This document shows, piece by piece, positions 1 to 6,456 of a DNA stretch of 7,422 nucleotides. The stretch comes from an uncultured Eggerthella sp. (lineage in GTDB: Bacteria; Actinomycetota; Coriobacteriia; Coriobacteriales; Eggerthellaceae). Both the position numbers and the translations under genes were made by a program. The notes under the pieces are model-generated. The model had not been told where the DNA came from and did no database searches. It was given only the letters and a program-made list of their open reading frames with translations. Positions within the stretch are counted from its first letter, which is position 1. Each line of letters starts with the position of its first letter. The stretch covers positions 1 to 7,422 of the forward strand of contig UQVJ01000085.1 in NCBI GenBank assembly GCA_900544455.1. Direction: 5' to 3'.

Positions 1-599
1 ACAGTAGCTCGGCCCACAGGGCCTCCCCCAAACACAATAGCGCGCACGGGAATTGAAACGGGCATTGCGAAGAACCCATCGATAACGCGCTTCTGCTTCA
101 AGCCAACAAGCTTCTTGCCCGGCAAGCTGCACCCCCCCGCCACAAGTTCGCCTTGACTGCCGAACAAGGCAACGGTGCCTTTGAATGGTACACCACCCTC
201 ACGGCATTCCAATGCAAGATACGCAAGGGTGCGCTGCTCGAAGCACTTCAGCAACTGGCTTGACACCTGGGCCCAAGCTTCACTTTCAGCACATATAGGA
301 ACATACAAAAGAACGGCGTCACCACCGCAAACCATACCTATGCTGTTTTCAGCTTGGGGTCTAAGAGCAAGATTTTCCACGCGACAAACGTCCTTGCCAA
401 CCATGGTGCGCGCTTCGGCAATGGCATGGCCTTCAATAGCGCCACCACCAATAGTGCCGCAAACAAGCCCCGCTTCAGAAACAAGCATCTGAGACCCAGC
501 ATTGCGCGGCGTGGAACCCTTGCTCCCTACCACGGTAACCAATACAACGTCATGCCCTGCACCCAAAGCCTCTGCAATATGTTCTGCGATATCGCGCAT
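1..599 (-). CDS. xdhC: XdhC/CoxI-family molybdenum hydroxylase maturation protein (partial, C-terminus off the left edge)
   Basis: The frame starts at ATG (599-597) and stays open to base 1, giving 199 complete codons; the 3' end lies outside the window. An AAGGTG ribosome site sits just upstream. Seen: an N-terminal XdhC/CoxI domain with GSKGSTPR (residues 25-32), TIGGGAIEG (49-57) and GMVCGG (88-93), and then the start of a Rossmann domain, VFGGGPVGRA (189-198), typical of the second half of XdhC proteins. Family knowledge: XdhC binds molybdenum cofactor, helps load the terminal sulfido ligand and delivers the cofactor to xanthine dehydrogenase-type enzymes in the cytoplasm. It follows yqeB by 14 bases as the last visible gene of the hydroxylase operon, which suits a maturation role for the enzyme encoded upstream. 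About 60-150 residues are probably missing. It could instead be a CoxI-like or selenium-system-specific paralogue; the family assignment is firm, the exact subtype is not. Confidence 0.88.
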   Translation of the reverse strand, partial: MRDIAEHIAEALGAGHDVVLVTVVGSKGSTPRNAGSQMLVSEAGLVCGTIGGGAIEGHAIAEARTMVGKDVCRVENLALRPQAENSIGMVCGGDAVLLYVPICAESEAWAQVSSQLLKCFEQRTLAYLALECREGGVPFKGTVALFGSQGELVAGGCSLPGKKLVGLKQKRVIDGFFAMPVSIPVRAIVFGGGPVGRAT

Positions 600-613
600 G
601 ATTCACCTTGCCG

Positions 614-1414
614 TTATTGTCGATTGCCGAGTATGCCACTTAAACACAAAATAGCCTCCAATACGCCGCCCGCCACCGACAAACCTTTGTCGGAAACCAG
701 CTGGCAATAGCAGGCGTCACCACGGGAATCCACATCACCGCACTTCAGGCCCTTAGAAACGCGCACGCCATCGGCTATCAAGCCCCGCAGAACCCCCGTA
801 AGCATAGCCACCACAGGAACGTCTCCCACATAAGCAACGACTTGCCCCTCTTCGACATGATCACCAATCGCGCAAACACCGCGAAACAAGCCATCCGCTG
901 GAGCGCGCAAAACGCGTTCGCCCGCAAAGCCGCCCACAAGACCAGGCACAGCAGTATTCGGAAGCGCCGAACCCTTGTAATACGTTCGCCCGAGAGTGTG
1001 ACCGCGCATAGTTTCTACTACCGCATGGCAGTCTTCCCCCGCGGTGAAGCCAGGACCCACACCAACTACAACGGGAGCCATGTCCATGGTGGTGCCCAGA
1101 TTGCGTTTTGCCAAAATGGCATCGACCACCACATCGGGCTTTAGTTCTATGCAGTGACATTCCGGATCAATCAAAACAGGAATGGCGTGTTTTCGCTCAT
1201 GTACCTCCCCGGCTTGGCGAACATCCTGCACGCGCACCGCCAAAACACCCTCCACCTGCATTTGCCCTAATCGCACCGCTTCGCTAAATGCAACGGTGCG
1301 ACGTACGGTAAGCGGCTGTTCGATTTCGGTCATAACAACCGAAATACCGCACCTCCACAGCCGAAGGGCGATAGCGGTAGCGATATCGCCAGCTCCACGG
1401 ATTATCGCAAGCAC
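614..1414 (-). CDS. yqeB: YqeB-family selenium-dependent molybdenum hydroxylase accessory protein
   Basis: A 266-residue protein starting at GTG (1414-1412) with a GGTGAG ribosome site 6 bases upstream. The start overlaps the end of yqeC by 13 bases, so coupling is likely. Seen: an N-terminal nucleotide-binding-like glycine motif, IRGAGDIATAIALRL (5-19); a glycine-rich centre with VVVGVGPGFTAGED (116-128); and a C-terminal part around GDHVEEGQVVAYVGDVPVVA (184-203) that looks like a biotinyl/lipoyl-type beta-hammerhead fold. This combination is characteristic of the YqeB (EF2563-like) family. Family knowledge: YqeB occurs in genomes that have selD and selenium-dependent Mo hydroxylases, even without selenocysteine genes, and is a genomic marker of the labile-selenium cofactor pathway. 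Its exact reaction is not established; a role in making or inserting the Mo-Se site is inference. It contains several cysteines, including a CYC at 235-237. Length and domain order look complete. Confidence 0.9.
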   Translation of the reverse strand: MLAIIRGAGDIATAIALRLWRCGISVVMTEIEQPLTVRRTVAFSEAVRLGQMQVEGVLAVRVQDVRQAGEVHERKHAIPVLIDPECHCIELKPDVVVDAILAKRNLGTTMDMAPVVVGVGPGFTAGEDCHAVVETMRGHTLGRTYYKGSALPNTAVPGLVGGFAGERVLRAPADGLFRGVCAIGDHVEEGQVVAYVGDVPVVAMLTGVLRGLIADGVRVSKGLKCGDVDSRGDACYCQLVSDKGLSVAGGVLEAILCLSGILGNRQ

Positions 1415-2073
1415 CGGAACTCACCGTTCTTAAGACTTCCTGCAACTACAGGCGTTTTGCACCGCAAGGCGATACGCTCGGCTAACTGCCATTGGGAGGG
1501 ATCCTCCACCTTGTTGATAAGCAGCAGGTCATGAAGGCTCTCGGCATTCAAAACCGCAGCAACCGCTTCAGGCGTTACCTGGCATTCTGTCGAAATACCA
1601 GCTAGCTCCGCATAGCGGTCAGGGCGATGGCATATTTCCGAAACAGGCGAACCCACACCGTCAACACCGGCCACACATACCACTAAGCTGGCACACTCGG
1701 GAACAACCGGCTCATATTCAGCGTGCGCCTTCAAGGGAAGCATTTTTGCGCCATCAGCTTCCACCAGCACATGGTCGGCTAAGCTTAGCAGCTCGGGAAA
1801 AGCCAAGGAAGATTGAGCCATCTTGCCTGTTTCCTCTTGGATTGACCCCACGCATACCACGGGGTTACTCGAAAGAGCCTCTTGCACTTCACCGAGGGAA
1901 GGATCGATCAGAGCCAGACACCACTCCGGCGTCATCATCTTTGTGCTGGTGGCAACAATTACACGGGCGTGCGCAGACAGCTCATTAGCAAGCACGCGCA
2001 AAAGCGTTGTTTTACCACCGCCACCGATAATGGCCGTAAGGCCAGGTTGGATATGCAGATAGTCGCAAAGGAT
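1402..2073 (-). CDS. yqeC: YqeC-family selenium-dependent hydroxylase accessory P-loop protein (start placed at a non-canonical ATC)
   Basis: The open frame reaches 2136, where a TTG could start a 244-residue form, but that start lies 61 bases inside the Mo-subunit gene and has no clear ribosome site. The boundary given here uses ATC at 2073-2071 (codon 22 of the long frame), 7 bases after a perfect GGAGG. That leaves about 16 residues before the P-loop, the usual YqeC spacing. Seen, in long-frame numbering: Walker A GGGGKTT (38-44), ATSTKMMTP (62-70), VLVEADGAKMLPLKAHAEYEP (123-143), where Walker B-like and YqeC signature residues fall, and a GTPase-like INKVE (207-211). Family knowledge: YqeC is a putative NTPase always found with YqeB and selenium-dependent Mo hydroxylases; its biochemical step is unknown. 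It follows the hydroxylase large-subunit gene directly and overlaps yqeB. The function call is firm; the start is uncertain between TTG 2136 and ATC 2073. Confidence 0.87.
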   Translation of the reverse strand: MLCDYLHIQPGLTAIIGGGGKTTLLRVLANELSAHARVIVATSTKMMTPEWCLALIDPSLGEVQEALSSNPVVCVGSIQEETGKMAQSSLAFPELLSLADHVLVEADGAKMLPLKAHAEYEPVVPECASLVVCVAGVDGVGSPVSEICHRPDRYAELAGISTECQVTPEAVAAVLNAESLHDLLLINKVEDPSQWQLAERIALRCKTPVVAGSLKNGEFRCLR

Positions 2074-2075
2074 GG

Positions 2076-4367
2076 TTATTCCTCCGGTTTCGCAAGCAGG
2101 ATATGTTCCGGCAGAATCGGCAACTCGCGATGCCAAACGCCCGTTGCTCGATAAATCGCTTGAGTGATCGCAGGTGCGGGGGTGTTGATGACGATTTCAC
2201 CAATAGATTTCGCGCCGAACGGCCCGGTAGGCTCATACGAATTCTCAAATTCCACGTTGATGCGCCCTGTGTCCAAACGGGTAGGCAAACGATACGTGAA
2301 CAAACTCGATTCGCGAATTTTACCTGTTGCGGTCCGGGTTACGTCTTCCATAAGCGTATGACCGATACCCTGAACGATGCCACCTTCAACCTGGATACGC
2401 GCCAAGGCAGGGTTGATAGGAATACCGCAATCAACCACAGCGGCGTAGTTAAGCACTTCCACCACGCCGGTTTCGCGATCCAACTCGATTTCTGCCATGC
2501 CCACCATAAACGGCGGCGGAGAAACGGGCGAAGAGTGCATAGCGGTAGCTTCGGGAGCCTCGCGGTTGCTGCACTGGCTCTTAACGGCAATCTCCTGCAA
2601 TGAAACCTTCTGGCCTGTGCTTTCTCGCAATACGCACCCATCTTCAAACTGCAGCTCTTCGGTGCTGCATTCGAGAACATCGGCGGCAATCGCGCACAGC
2701 TTTTCCTTCAGCTGAGTGCATGCCTTTTCAACAGCCATACCCGTAACGTAGGTGGTAGAAGAAGCATACGAACCAGAATCGTACGGAGAAGCATCGGTAT
2801 CGGCACCGAATACGGAAACATTCTCAACGGAGCACTCCATATGCTCAGCGACCATCTGGGCAAGAATGGTGTCACAGCCCGTGCCCATATCGGCGGCACC
2901 AATAAGCATCATGAACGAACCGTCATCGTTCAGCTTGACGGTAACCGAACCAACATCGATGCCGGAAATGCCAGAACCCTGCATGGACATGCCTACGCCA
3001 GCAGCGCGCACTTTCCCATTACCCATTTCACGTACAGGGTACTTTGCTTTCCAATCAAACAGTTCAGCGCAACGCTCCATGCAGCGATCGAGCGCGCAGG
3101 AATTGGTTACCTCGCCATAGTAAGCAGGCATGGCCATACCCTCACGCACCATGTTCTGCTCGCGAATGGCGATAGGATCTATGCCCAGCATTTCAGCAAG
3201 TTCGTTCACCGTGGTTTCAACAGCGAACTGACCCTGCGTTGCGCCAAAGCCACGATATGCACCAGAAGGCTGCATATTCGTGTACACAACATCAGCGGTG
3301 AACTTGAAGGCTTCGAGCGACCCCGTATACAGCGGAATGGATTTGTGACCAGTTAAGCCAACCGTGGCCCAGCCATGTTCGCCATACGCACCTGAATTAG
3401 AAAGCGTGTTAACAGCCAAAGCGCGAATGCGCCCATCGTTGTTGGCGCCCAGACGCACAGAAATTTCCATTTCGTGGCGCGGAGAGCCACAGGTCTGCGC
3501 TTCCTTGCGCGAAAAAATGCACATTGCAGGGCGTCCAGTTTTCATGGTGACAAACGCAGGATACACCTCACAGACCGCAGTCTGCTTTGCACCGAAGCCG
3601 CCACCGATACGCGGCTTTTCTACGCGGATGCGGCTTTTCGGAATGCCCAATGCATTGGATAGAATGCGACGTACGTGAAATACGATCTGCGTAGAGGAAA
3701 TAACATGCAAGCGGCCATAACGATCAAGCTGAGTAAAGGTACGGAACGTTTCCATCATGGCCTGGTTGTAGGCTTTCGTATGGTAGGTACGCTCCAGCAC
3801 AATATCGCAATCTGCAAGCACTGCTTCGACGTCACCATCGCCATCGGTGGTGCCGCCTACCAAGTTGCGAGTGTTATCTCCGCCCAGGTCGCACAGCATA
3901 TGCCAGTTGCTTTCAGGGTGCACCAACGCGGGATTGTCTTTAGCGGCTCGGAAATCCAACACCGGTTCCAGCACGTTATACGTAACCTTAATGCGCCCAA
4001 GGGCCTTTTCGGCAGCTTCTTCGGTTTCGGCAGCAACGATAGCAACCACATCACCCACAAAGCGCACATGACGGTCGATGATCAGACGATCGTACGGGCT
4101 GGTTTCAGGGTACGTTTGACCCGCGTTTGAAAAACGCTCGTTAGGCACATCTTCCCACGTGTACACATCCACAACACCAGGAAGCTTCTTGGCCTTTGAG
4201 GTATCGATGGTTTCAACAATGGCATTGGCGTGAGGGCTTCGAAGCAATTTCACCACCAGCGCATCGGGGGCAATGTCATCGGTGTAAACCGGTTTGCCCA
4301 GCAACAACTGCAGCGAATCCTTTTTCCGAACGGACTTGCCCACAGATTGGTATTCGGGTCTATTCAC
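2076..4367 (-). CDS. Molybdenum hydroxylase large subunit, molybdopterin-binding (xanthine dehydrogenase family, selenium-dependent type)
   Basis: A 763-residue catalytic subunit starting at GTG (4367-4365) behind AGGAGG with 6-base spacing; the start overlaps the FeS gene by 8 bases. Seen: an N-terminal aldehyde oxidase/XDH hammerhead domain (about 15-135: SVRKKDSLQLLLGKPVYTDDI at the start, FVGDVVAIVA at 103-112) followed by the two Mo-cofactor domains. These carry MET (205-207), GGGFGAK (255-261), AYRGFGATQ (370-378), GAADMGTGCDT (490-500), VEGGIVQGIGH (660-670) and GPFGAKSIGE (715-724). Glu724 matches the catalytic base of the family (bovine Glu1261). Family knowledge: the enzyme hydroxylates a heterocycle such as a purine, with oxygen from water, and passes electrons to the FeS subunit. 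The linked yqeB/yqeC genes put it in the selenium-dependent group, and MocA suggests the cytosine dinucleotide cofactor. The exact substrate cannot be read from sequence; xanthine, hypoxanthine or another purine is favoured by the nearby permease, with nicotinate-type substrates as an alternative. There is no in-frame TGA, so there is no selenocysteine. Confidence 0.93.
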   Translation of the reverse strand: MNRPEYQSVGKSVRKKDSLQLLLGKPVYTDDIAPDALVVKLLRSPHANAIVETIDTSKAKKLPGVVDVYTWEDVPNERFSNAGQTYPETSPYDRLIIDRHVRFVGDVVAIVAAETEEAAEKALGRIKVTYNVLEPVLDFRAAKDNPALVHPESNWHMLCDLGGDNTRNLVGGTTDGDGDVEAVLADCDIVLERTYHTKAYNQAMMETFRTFTQLDRYGRLHVISSTQIVFHVRRILSNALGIPKSRIRVEKPRIGGGFGAKQTAVCEVYPAFVTMKTGRPAMCIFSRKEAQTCGSPRHEMEISVRLGANNDGRIRALAVNTLSNSGAYGEHGWATVGLTGHKSIPLYTGSLEAFKFTADVVYTNMQPSGAYRGFGATQGQFAVETTVNELAEMLGIDPIAIREQNMVREGMAMPAYYGEVTNSCALDRCMERCAELFDWKAKYPVREMGNGKVRAAGVGMSMQGSGISGIDVGSVTVKLNDDGSFMMLIGAADMGTGCDTILAQMVAEHMECSVENVSVFGADTDASPYDSGSYASSTTYVTGMAVEKACTQLKEKLCAIAADVLECSTEELQFEDGCVLRESTGQKVSLQEIAVKSQCSNREAPEATAMHSSPVSPPPFMVGMAEIELDRETGVVEVLNYAAVVDCGIPINPALARIQVEGGIVQGIGHTLMEDVTRTATGKIRESSLFTYRLPTRLDTGRINVEFENSYEPTGPFGAKSIGEIVINTPAPAITQAIYRATGVWHRELPILPEHILLAKPEE
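2080..2085 (-). promoter_or_regulatory. Ribosome binding site for yqeC, overlapping the stop of the Mo subunit
   Basis: On the minus strand GGAGGA (2085-2080) lies directly before, and partly shares bases with, the last codons and TAA stop (2078-2076) of the molybdopterin subunit. The only in-frame initiation candidate at normal spacing is ATC at 2073-2071, 7 bases from GGAGG. The site decides the start of yqeC and implies that terminating ribosomes reinitiate on the next gene. Confidence 0.65.
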
Positions 4368-4833
4368 GTTCAGCCTCCTGCGATTTCCTGCTGTTCAAGA
4401 AGTTGCGAATACCGCGCTGCTGGCCCACGTAACCCGAGCAACGACACAGATTTCCGCTGAGGTATGCCAGGATTTCCTCATCCGTGGGATCGGGGTTTTC
4501 GCGAAGCAAAGCAATGGTATTCATCACAAAGCCAGGGTTGCAGAAGCCACATTGCTCGGCGCCTTGGTCGGCAATGTAACCCACAAACTCGGAAGCCTCT
4601 TCCTGCAATCCCTCCAAGGTATACACGCTGTGACCATTCGCACGAGCCACCAACGTTGAGCAAGACAAAACAGGCTGGTCGTCAAGCAGCACCGTGCACA
4701 AACCGCAGCTCGACGTTTCGCATCCACGCTTAACGCTGAAACAGTTATGAGCGCGAACGAAATCGATCAGAAGCATGTCGGCTGGGATATCGTCAGAAAC
4801 CATCTTTCCATTCAGGTTGATTTTGATTTCCAT
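4360..4833 (-). CDS. Molybdenum hydroxylase small subunit, two [2Fe-2S] clusters
   Basis: A 157-residue protein with ATG at 4833-4831 preceded by a strong GGGGGAGG ribosome site (7-base spacing from GGAGG). The ATG overlaps the TAA of the FAD gene by one base. Seen: an N-terminal plant-ferredoxin-like domain with Cys38, Cys43, Cys46 and Cys58 (GCETSSCGLC, then LSC), and a C-terminal four-helix [2Fe-2S] domain with Cys95, Cys98, Cys130 and Cys132 (QCGFCNPG and LSGNLCRCSGY). All eight cluster ligands are present and the length is normal for CutS/CoxS/XdhC(FeS)-type subunits. Role: it carries electrons one at a time from the Mo site to FAD. The loop before the third ligand reads ETSSCGLC rather than the more common GxGxCGAC, and NPG replaces the usual TPG; both look like subfamily variation rather than damage. 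In E. coli XdhD this part is fused to the Mo subunit; here it is separate. Confidence 0.95.
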   Translation of the reverse strand: MEIKINLNGKMVSDDIPADMLLIDFVRAHNCFSVKRGCETSSCGLCTVLLDDQPVLSCSTLVARANGHSVYTLEGLQEEASEFVGYIADQGAEQCGFCNPGFVMNTIALLRENPDPTDEEILAYLSGNLCRCSGYVGQQRGIRNFLNSRKSQEAERE

Positions 4834-5633
4834 TACAGCACCTCCCCCAAAGTTATAAGGGCACGGCGTGTAAGAACTGGAACCAACGCCTTCCGATACT
4901 CAGCGCTGCCCCACATGTTTCCCGACACAAGAACGGTGTTCGCAGCATACTCAGCAAAAGAGGCAGCGCTTTCTTCCGTGATACCGTTGGCCAAAATGTT
5001 CTGATCGTCGCGAAGAATCATGGCACGCGCAGGACGCGACCCCACTACCACGCGATATTCATCGCCCAACTTTGATGCAGCGCAGTTCAGCGAAGGCAAA
5101 TCGGTGCTCTGTTTACGTACCGCCTGATAGGCAAACGCACCGGGTCGCTTTTTCACAATGAGCCGCACCAGAAGATCCTTGTCGTACTTCATGCCCACGA
5201 ATTCTTCCAAGGGAACTATACCGCCCTCGAAAAGCTCAACGTAGCTGTCCATGGCCATAAACACCGTAACAATGTCAGAAAAACCCATGCGGCGCCATAA
5301 GCTTCCGCCCAATGTGGCGCCATTGCGGAACTGCACGCCCACAATATCCTTGAACGCTGCTTCAACCGCGCCGCAAGAATAAGCGGCCAAACCAGGGTGC
5401 TTTTCCATTTGCCGCAGAGTAACCATAGCGCCAATACGGAACTCGTTTTCGGTTTCCTCTATTTCGTCCAAGCCCAAATCGCACAAGTCGATAGCAGTGC
5501 CGAAGGAGTGCTTGCCCATTTTCAACCACATCATGCCAGCAACGATGCGATGACGCTTTTTCTGGTTCAATTCCCAGGCCTCTTCCAGGCTCTGCGGGCG
5601 AACGTATTTCTGAAAGGTGATAATGATACTCAC
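4833..5633 (-). CDS. Molybdenum hydroxylase medium subunit, FAD-binding (CoxM/YgfM-like)
   Basis: A 266-residue protein, first gene of the operon. The start chosen is GTG 5633-5631: an in-frame TAA lies six codons upstream, and FQKYVRPQSLEEAW (7-20) matches the expected N-terminus of the family. No clear Shine-Dalgarno precedes the GTG. Seen: the FAD-binding region with GAMVTLRQME (68-77), NGATLGGSLWRRMGFSDI (104-121) and the C-terminal domain ending GSAEYRKALVPVLTRRAL (242-259), all typical of the CO dehydrogenase flavoprotein family. Role: it accepts electrons from the [2Fe-2S] subunit and passes them to NAD+ or another acceptor. The usual N-terminal AGGT-type FAD pyrophosphate loop is changed to VAGMMWLKMGK (31-41), lacking the second glycine. 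Size is slightly short but within range. The electron acceptor cannot be deduced. Confidence 0.92.
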   Translation of the reverse strand: MSIIITFQKYVRPQSLEEAWELNQKKRHRIVAGMMWLKMGKHSFGTAIDLCDLGLDEIEETENEFRIGAMVTLRQMEKHPGLAAYSCGAVEAAFKDIVGVQFRNGATLGGSLWRRMGFSDIVTVFMAMDSYVELFEGGIVPLEEFVGMKYDKDLLVRLIVKKRPGAFAYQAVRKQSTDLPSLNCAASKLGDEYRVVVGSRPARAMILRDDQNILANGITEESAASFAEYAANTVLVSGNMWGSAEYRKALVPVLTRRALITLGEVL

Positions 5634-5738
5634 CCCATTACTAGAACTTTACATAGATATTCTCATTATACTTTGAACCGATAGTTATCCGCTTAGAGCG
5701 CAAAACCAACCACTGAATACGCAAAGGGCAAAATCGAT
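5634..5738. promoter_or_regulatory. Divergent intergenic region between the hydroxylase operon and mocA
   Basis: These 105 bases separate two outward-facing genes, so promoters for both must lie here or overlap the flanking coding ends. The stretch is more AT-rich by eye than its surroundings. A TATAAT hexamer faces the hydroxylase operon (see separate entry). A short inverted repeat, GATAGTTATC (5680-5689), lies just upstream of that hexamer and could be an operator, but its 4-base arms are too short to claim one. For mocA, AAGGG at 5724-5728, about 10 bases before the ATG, is a weak ribosome site; no convincing plus-strand promoter was found. Confidence 0.5.
5665..5670 (-). promoter_or_regulatory. 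Candidate -10 element for the hydroxylase operon
   Basis: TATAAT on the minus strand (5670-5665), a perfect sigma-70-type -10, would start transcription roughly 25 bases before the GTG of the FAD gene. The position 17 bases upstream reads AGCGGA, a poor -35, so an activator or a different arrangement may be involved. Seen in sequence; the function is inferred. Confidence 0.4.
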
Positions 5739-6341
5739 ATGCCATACCTTGCCAAACAGACAAAAACGAAGCATGGATGCATCATCATGGCATCGGGTAT
5801 GGGCACTCGATTTGGAGGCAATAAGCTCATGGCCAAGCTGGAGGGCACACCGCTTATTCAACACGTGATTCAGGCAACCGAAAAACGCTTCGAAAAACGT
5901 GTGGTGGTTACTCGCCACAATGATGTAGCCAAGCTGTGTCACGCGCTAGGTGCTGAAGTGGCCCTGCACAACAAGCCGCATCGGAACGATACGGTCCGCT
6001 TGGGAATGGACGCCACGAGTGAATGCGACACCGTTACCTTTTTCCAGGCAGACCAACCGCTTATCAGTCCAAGCACTATTACCGCCCTTTTATGCGCCGC
6101 AGAAAACAACCCTGAATACATATGGCGCGCTAGCTTCGAAGGCGCGCCAGGCGCGCCCGTGCTATTTCCCTCCTGGACATTCGACGAACTGCGAACGCTT
6201 CCGTCCGGCAAAGGCGGCGGCTATGTAGCCAAACAGCACGAAGAGCTCGTTCGATGCATTGAGGTTTCAAGCAAATGGGAGCTCTTCGATGTCGATACGC
6301 TTGAAGATCTTGCCCTTTTGCAAAAGCACCTAACCCTCTAA
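5739..6341 (+). CDS. mocA: MocA/YgfJ-type molybdenum cofactor cytidylyltransferase
   Basis: A 200-residue NTP-transferase-like protein, ATG at 5739, divergent from the hydroxylase operon. Seen: the N-terminal nucleotide-binding loop CIIMASGMGTRFGGNKLM (14-31), corresponding to the LAxGxSxRMGxxK motif of MobA/MocA; ADQPLIS (104-110) at the position of the metal/nucleotide GDQP motif; EGAPGAPVLFP (134-144); GKGGGYVAK (157-165); and FDVDTLEDL (183-191), matching the DIDTPEDL end motif. Family knowledge: MocA transfers CMP from CTP to molybdopterin, giving the cytosine dinucleotide form used by xanthine dehydrogenase-family enzymes. Beside yqeB/yqeC this is the YgfJ member of the selenium-dependent hydroxylase set. 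The alternative ATG at 5787 lies inside the nucleotide loop and cannot be the start. The Gly-to-Ala change in the DQP motif and the Met-Ala-Ser loop are departures from consensus. A MobA (GMP) role is less likely in this context. Confidence 0.85.
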   Translation: MPYLAKQTKTKHGCIIMASGMGTRFGGNKLMAKLEGTPLIQHVIQATEKRFEKRVVVTRHNDVAKLCHALGAEVALHNKPHRNDTVRLGMDATSECDTVTFFQADQPLISPSTITALLCAAENNPEYIWRASFEGAPGAPVLFPSWTFDELRTLPSGKGGGYVAKQHEELVRCIEVSSKWELFDVDTLEDLALLQKHLTL

Positions 6342-6389
6342 TAGTTGCAATAAAGAGCCGAATTCCATCAAGCCAAACGTGCTTTTCGC
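6342..6389. other. Short spacer downstream of mocA
   Basis: This is the first part of the convergent gap between mocA and the permease. No gene is visible, and no plus-strand hairpin followed by a T-run was found, so mocA has no obvious intrinsic terminator of its own here. Plus-strand transcripts would run into the hairpin described next. Confidence 0.5.
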
Positions 6390-6430
6390 AAAAAAAAAAC
6401 GCCCAGCAGGATACAACATCCCGCTGGGCG
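6390..6430 (-). terminator. Rho-independent terminator of the purine permease gene
   Basis: An inverted repeat pairs 6400-6412 with 6418-6430: 13 positions with one mismatch (A6408 opposite C6422), around a 5-base ACAAC loop. Read on the minus strand, the GC-rich stem CGCCCAGCGGGAT is followed immediately by ten T's (complement of A's 6390-6399). This is a textbook intrinsic terminator lying 26 bases after the permease stop. In the plus direction the stem has no following T-run, so it would end permease transcripts but probably not mocA transcripts. Confidence 0.92.
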
Positions 6431-6456
6431 CACAATTAAACCCGAACAGCTAATGC

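Noticed and set aside
842..1433. Open frames on the plus strand opposite yqeB and yqeC, and similar ones opposite the Mo subunit.
   Set aside because: They are antisense shadows of well-supported genes, have low-complexity or atypical composition, show no family motifs and have no credible ribosome sites.
2076..5633. Possible selenocysteine use in the hydroxylase because of the selenium link.
   Set aside because: All three subunit frames are open without in-frame TGA. The family carries selenium as a labile ligand, so no SECIS element is needed and none was seen.
5655..5672. ATAATGAGAATATCTA on the minus strand resembles a Fur-type iron box.
   Set aside because: It has several mismatches, is AT-rich and overlaps the TATAAT element, so chance similarity is likely without a conserved alignment.
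6141..6157. Two GGCGCGCC octamers one base apart (6141-6148 and 6150-6157), with a third at 6578-6585.
   Set aside because: The pair encodes a Gly-Ala-Pro-Gly-Ala-Pro stretch in mocA that matches the protein motif, so codon choice explains it. No repeat unit or spacing pattern suggests a functional site.
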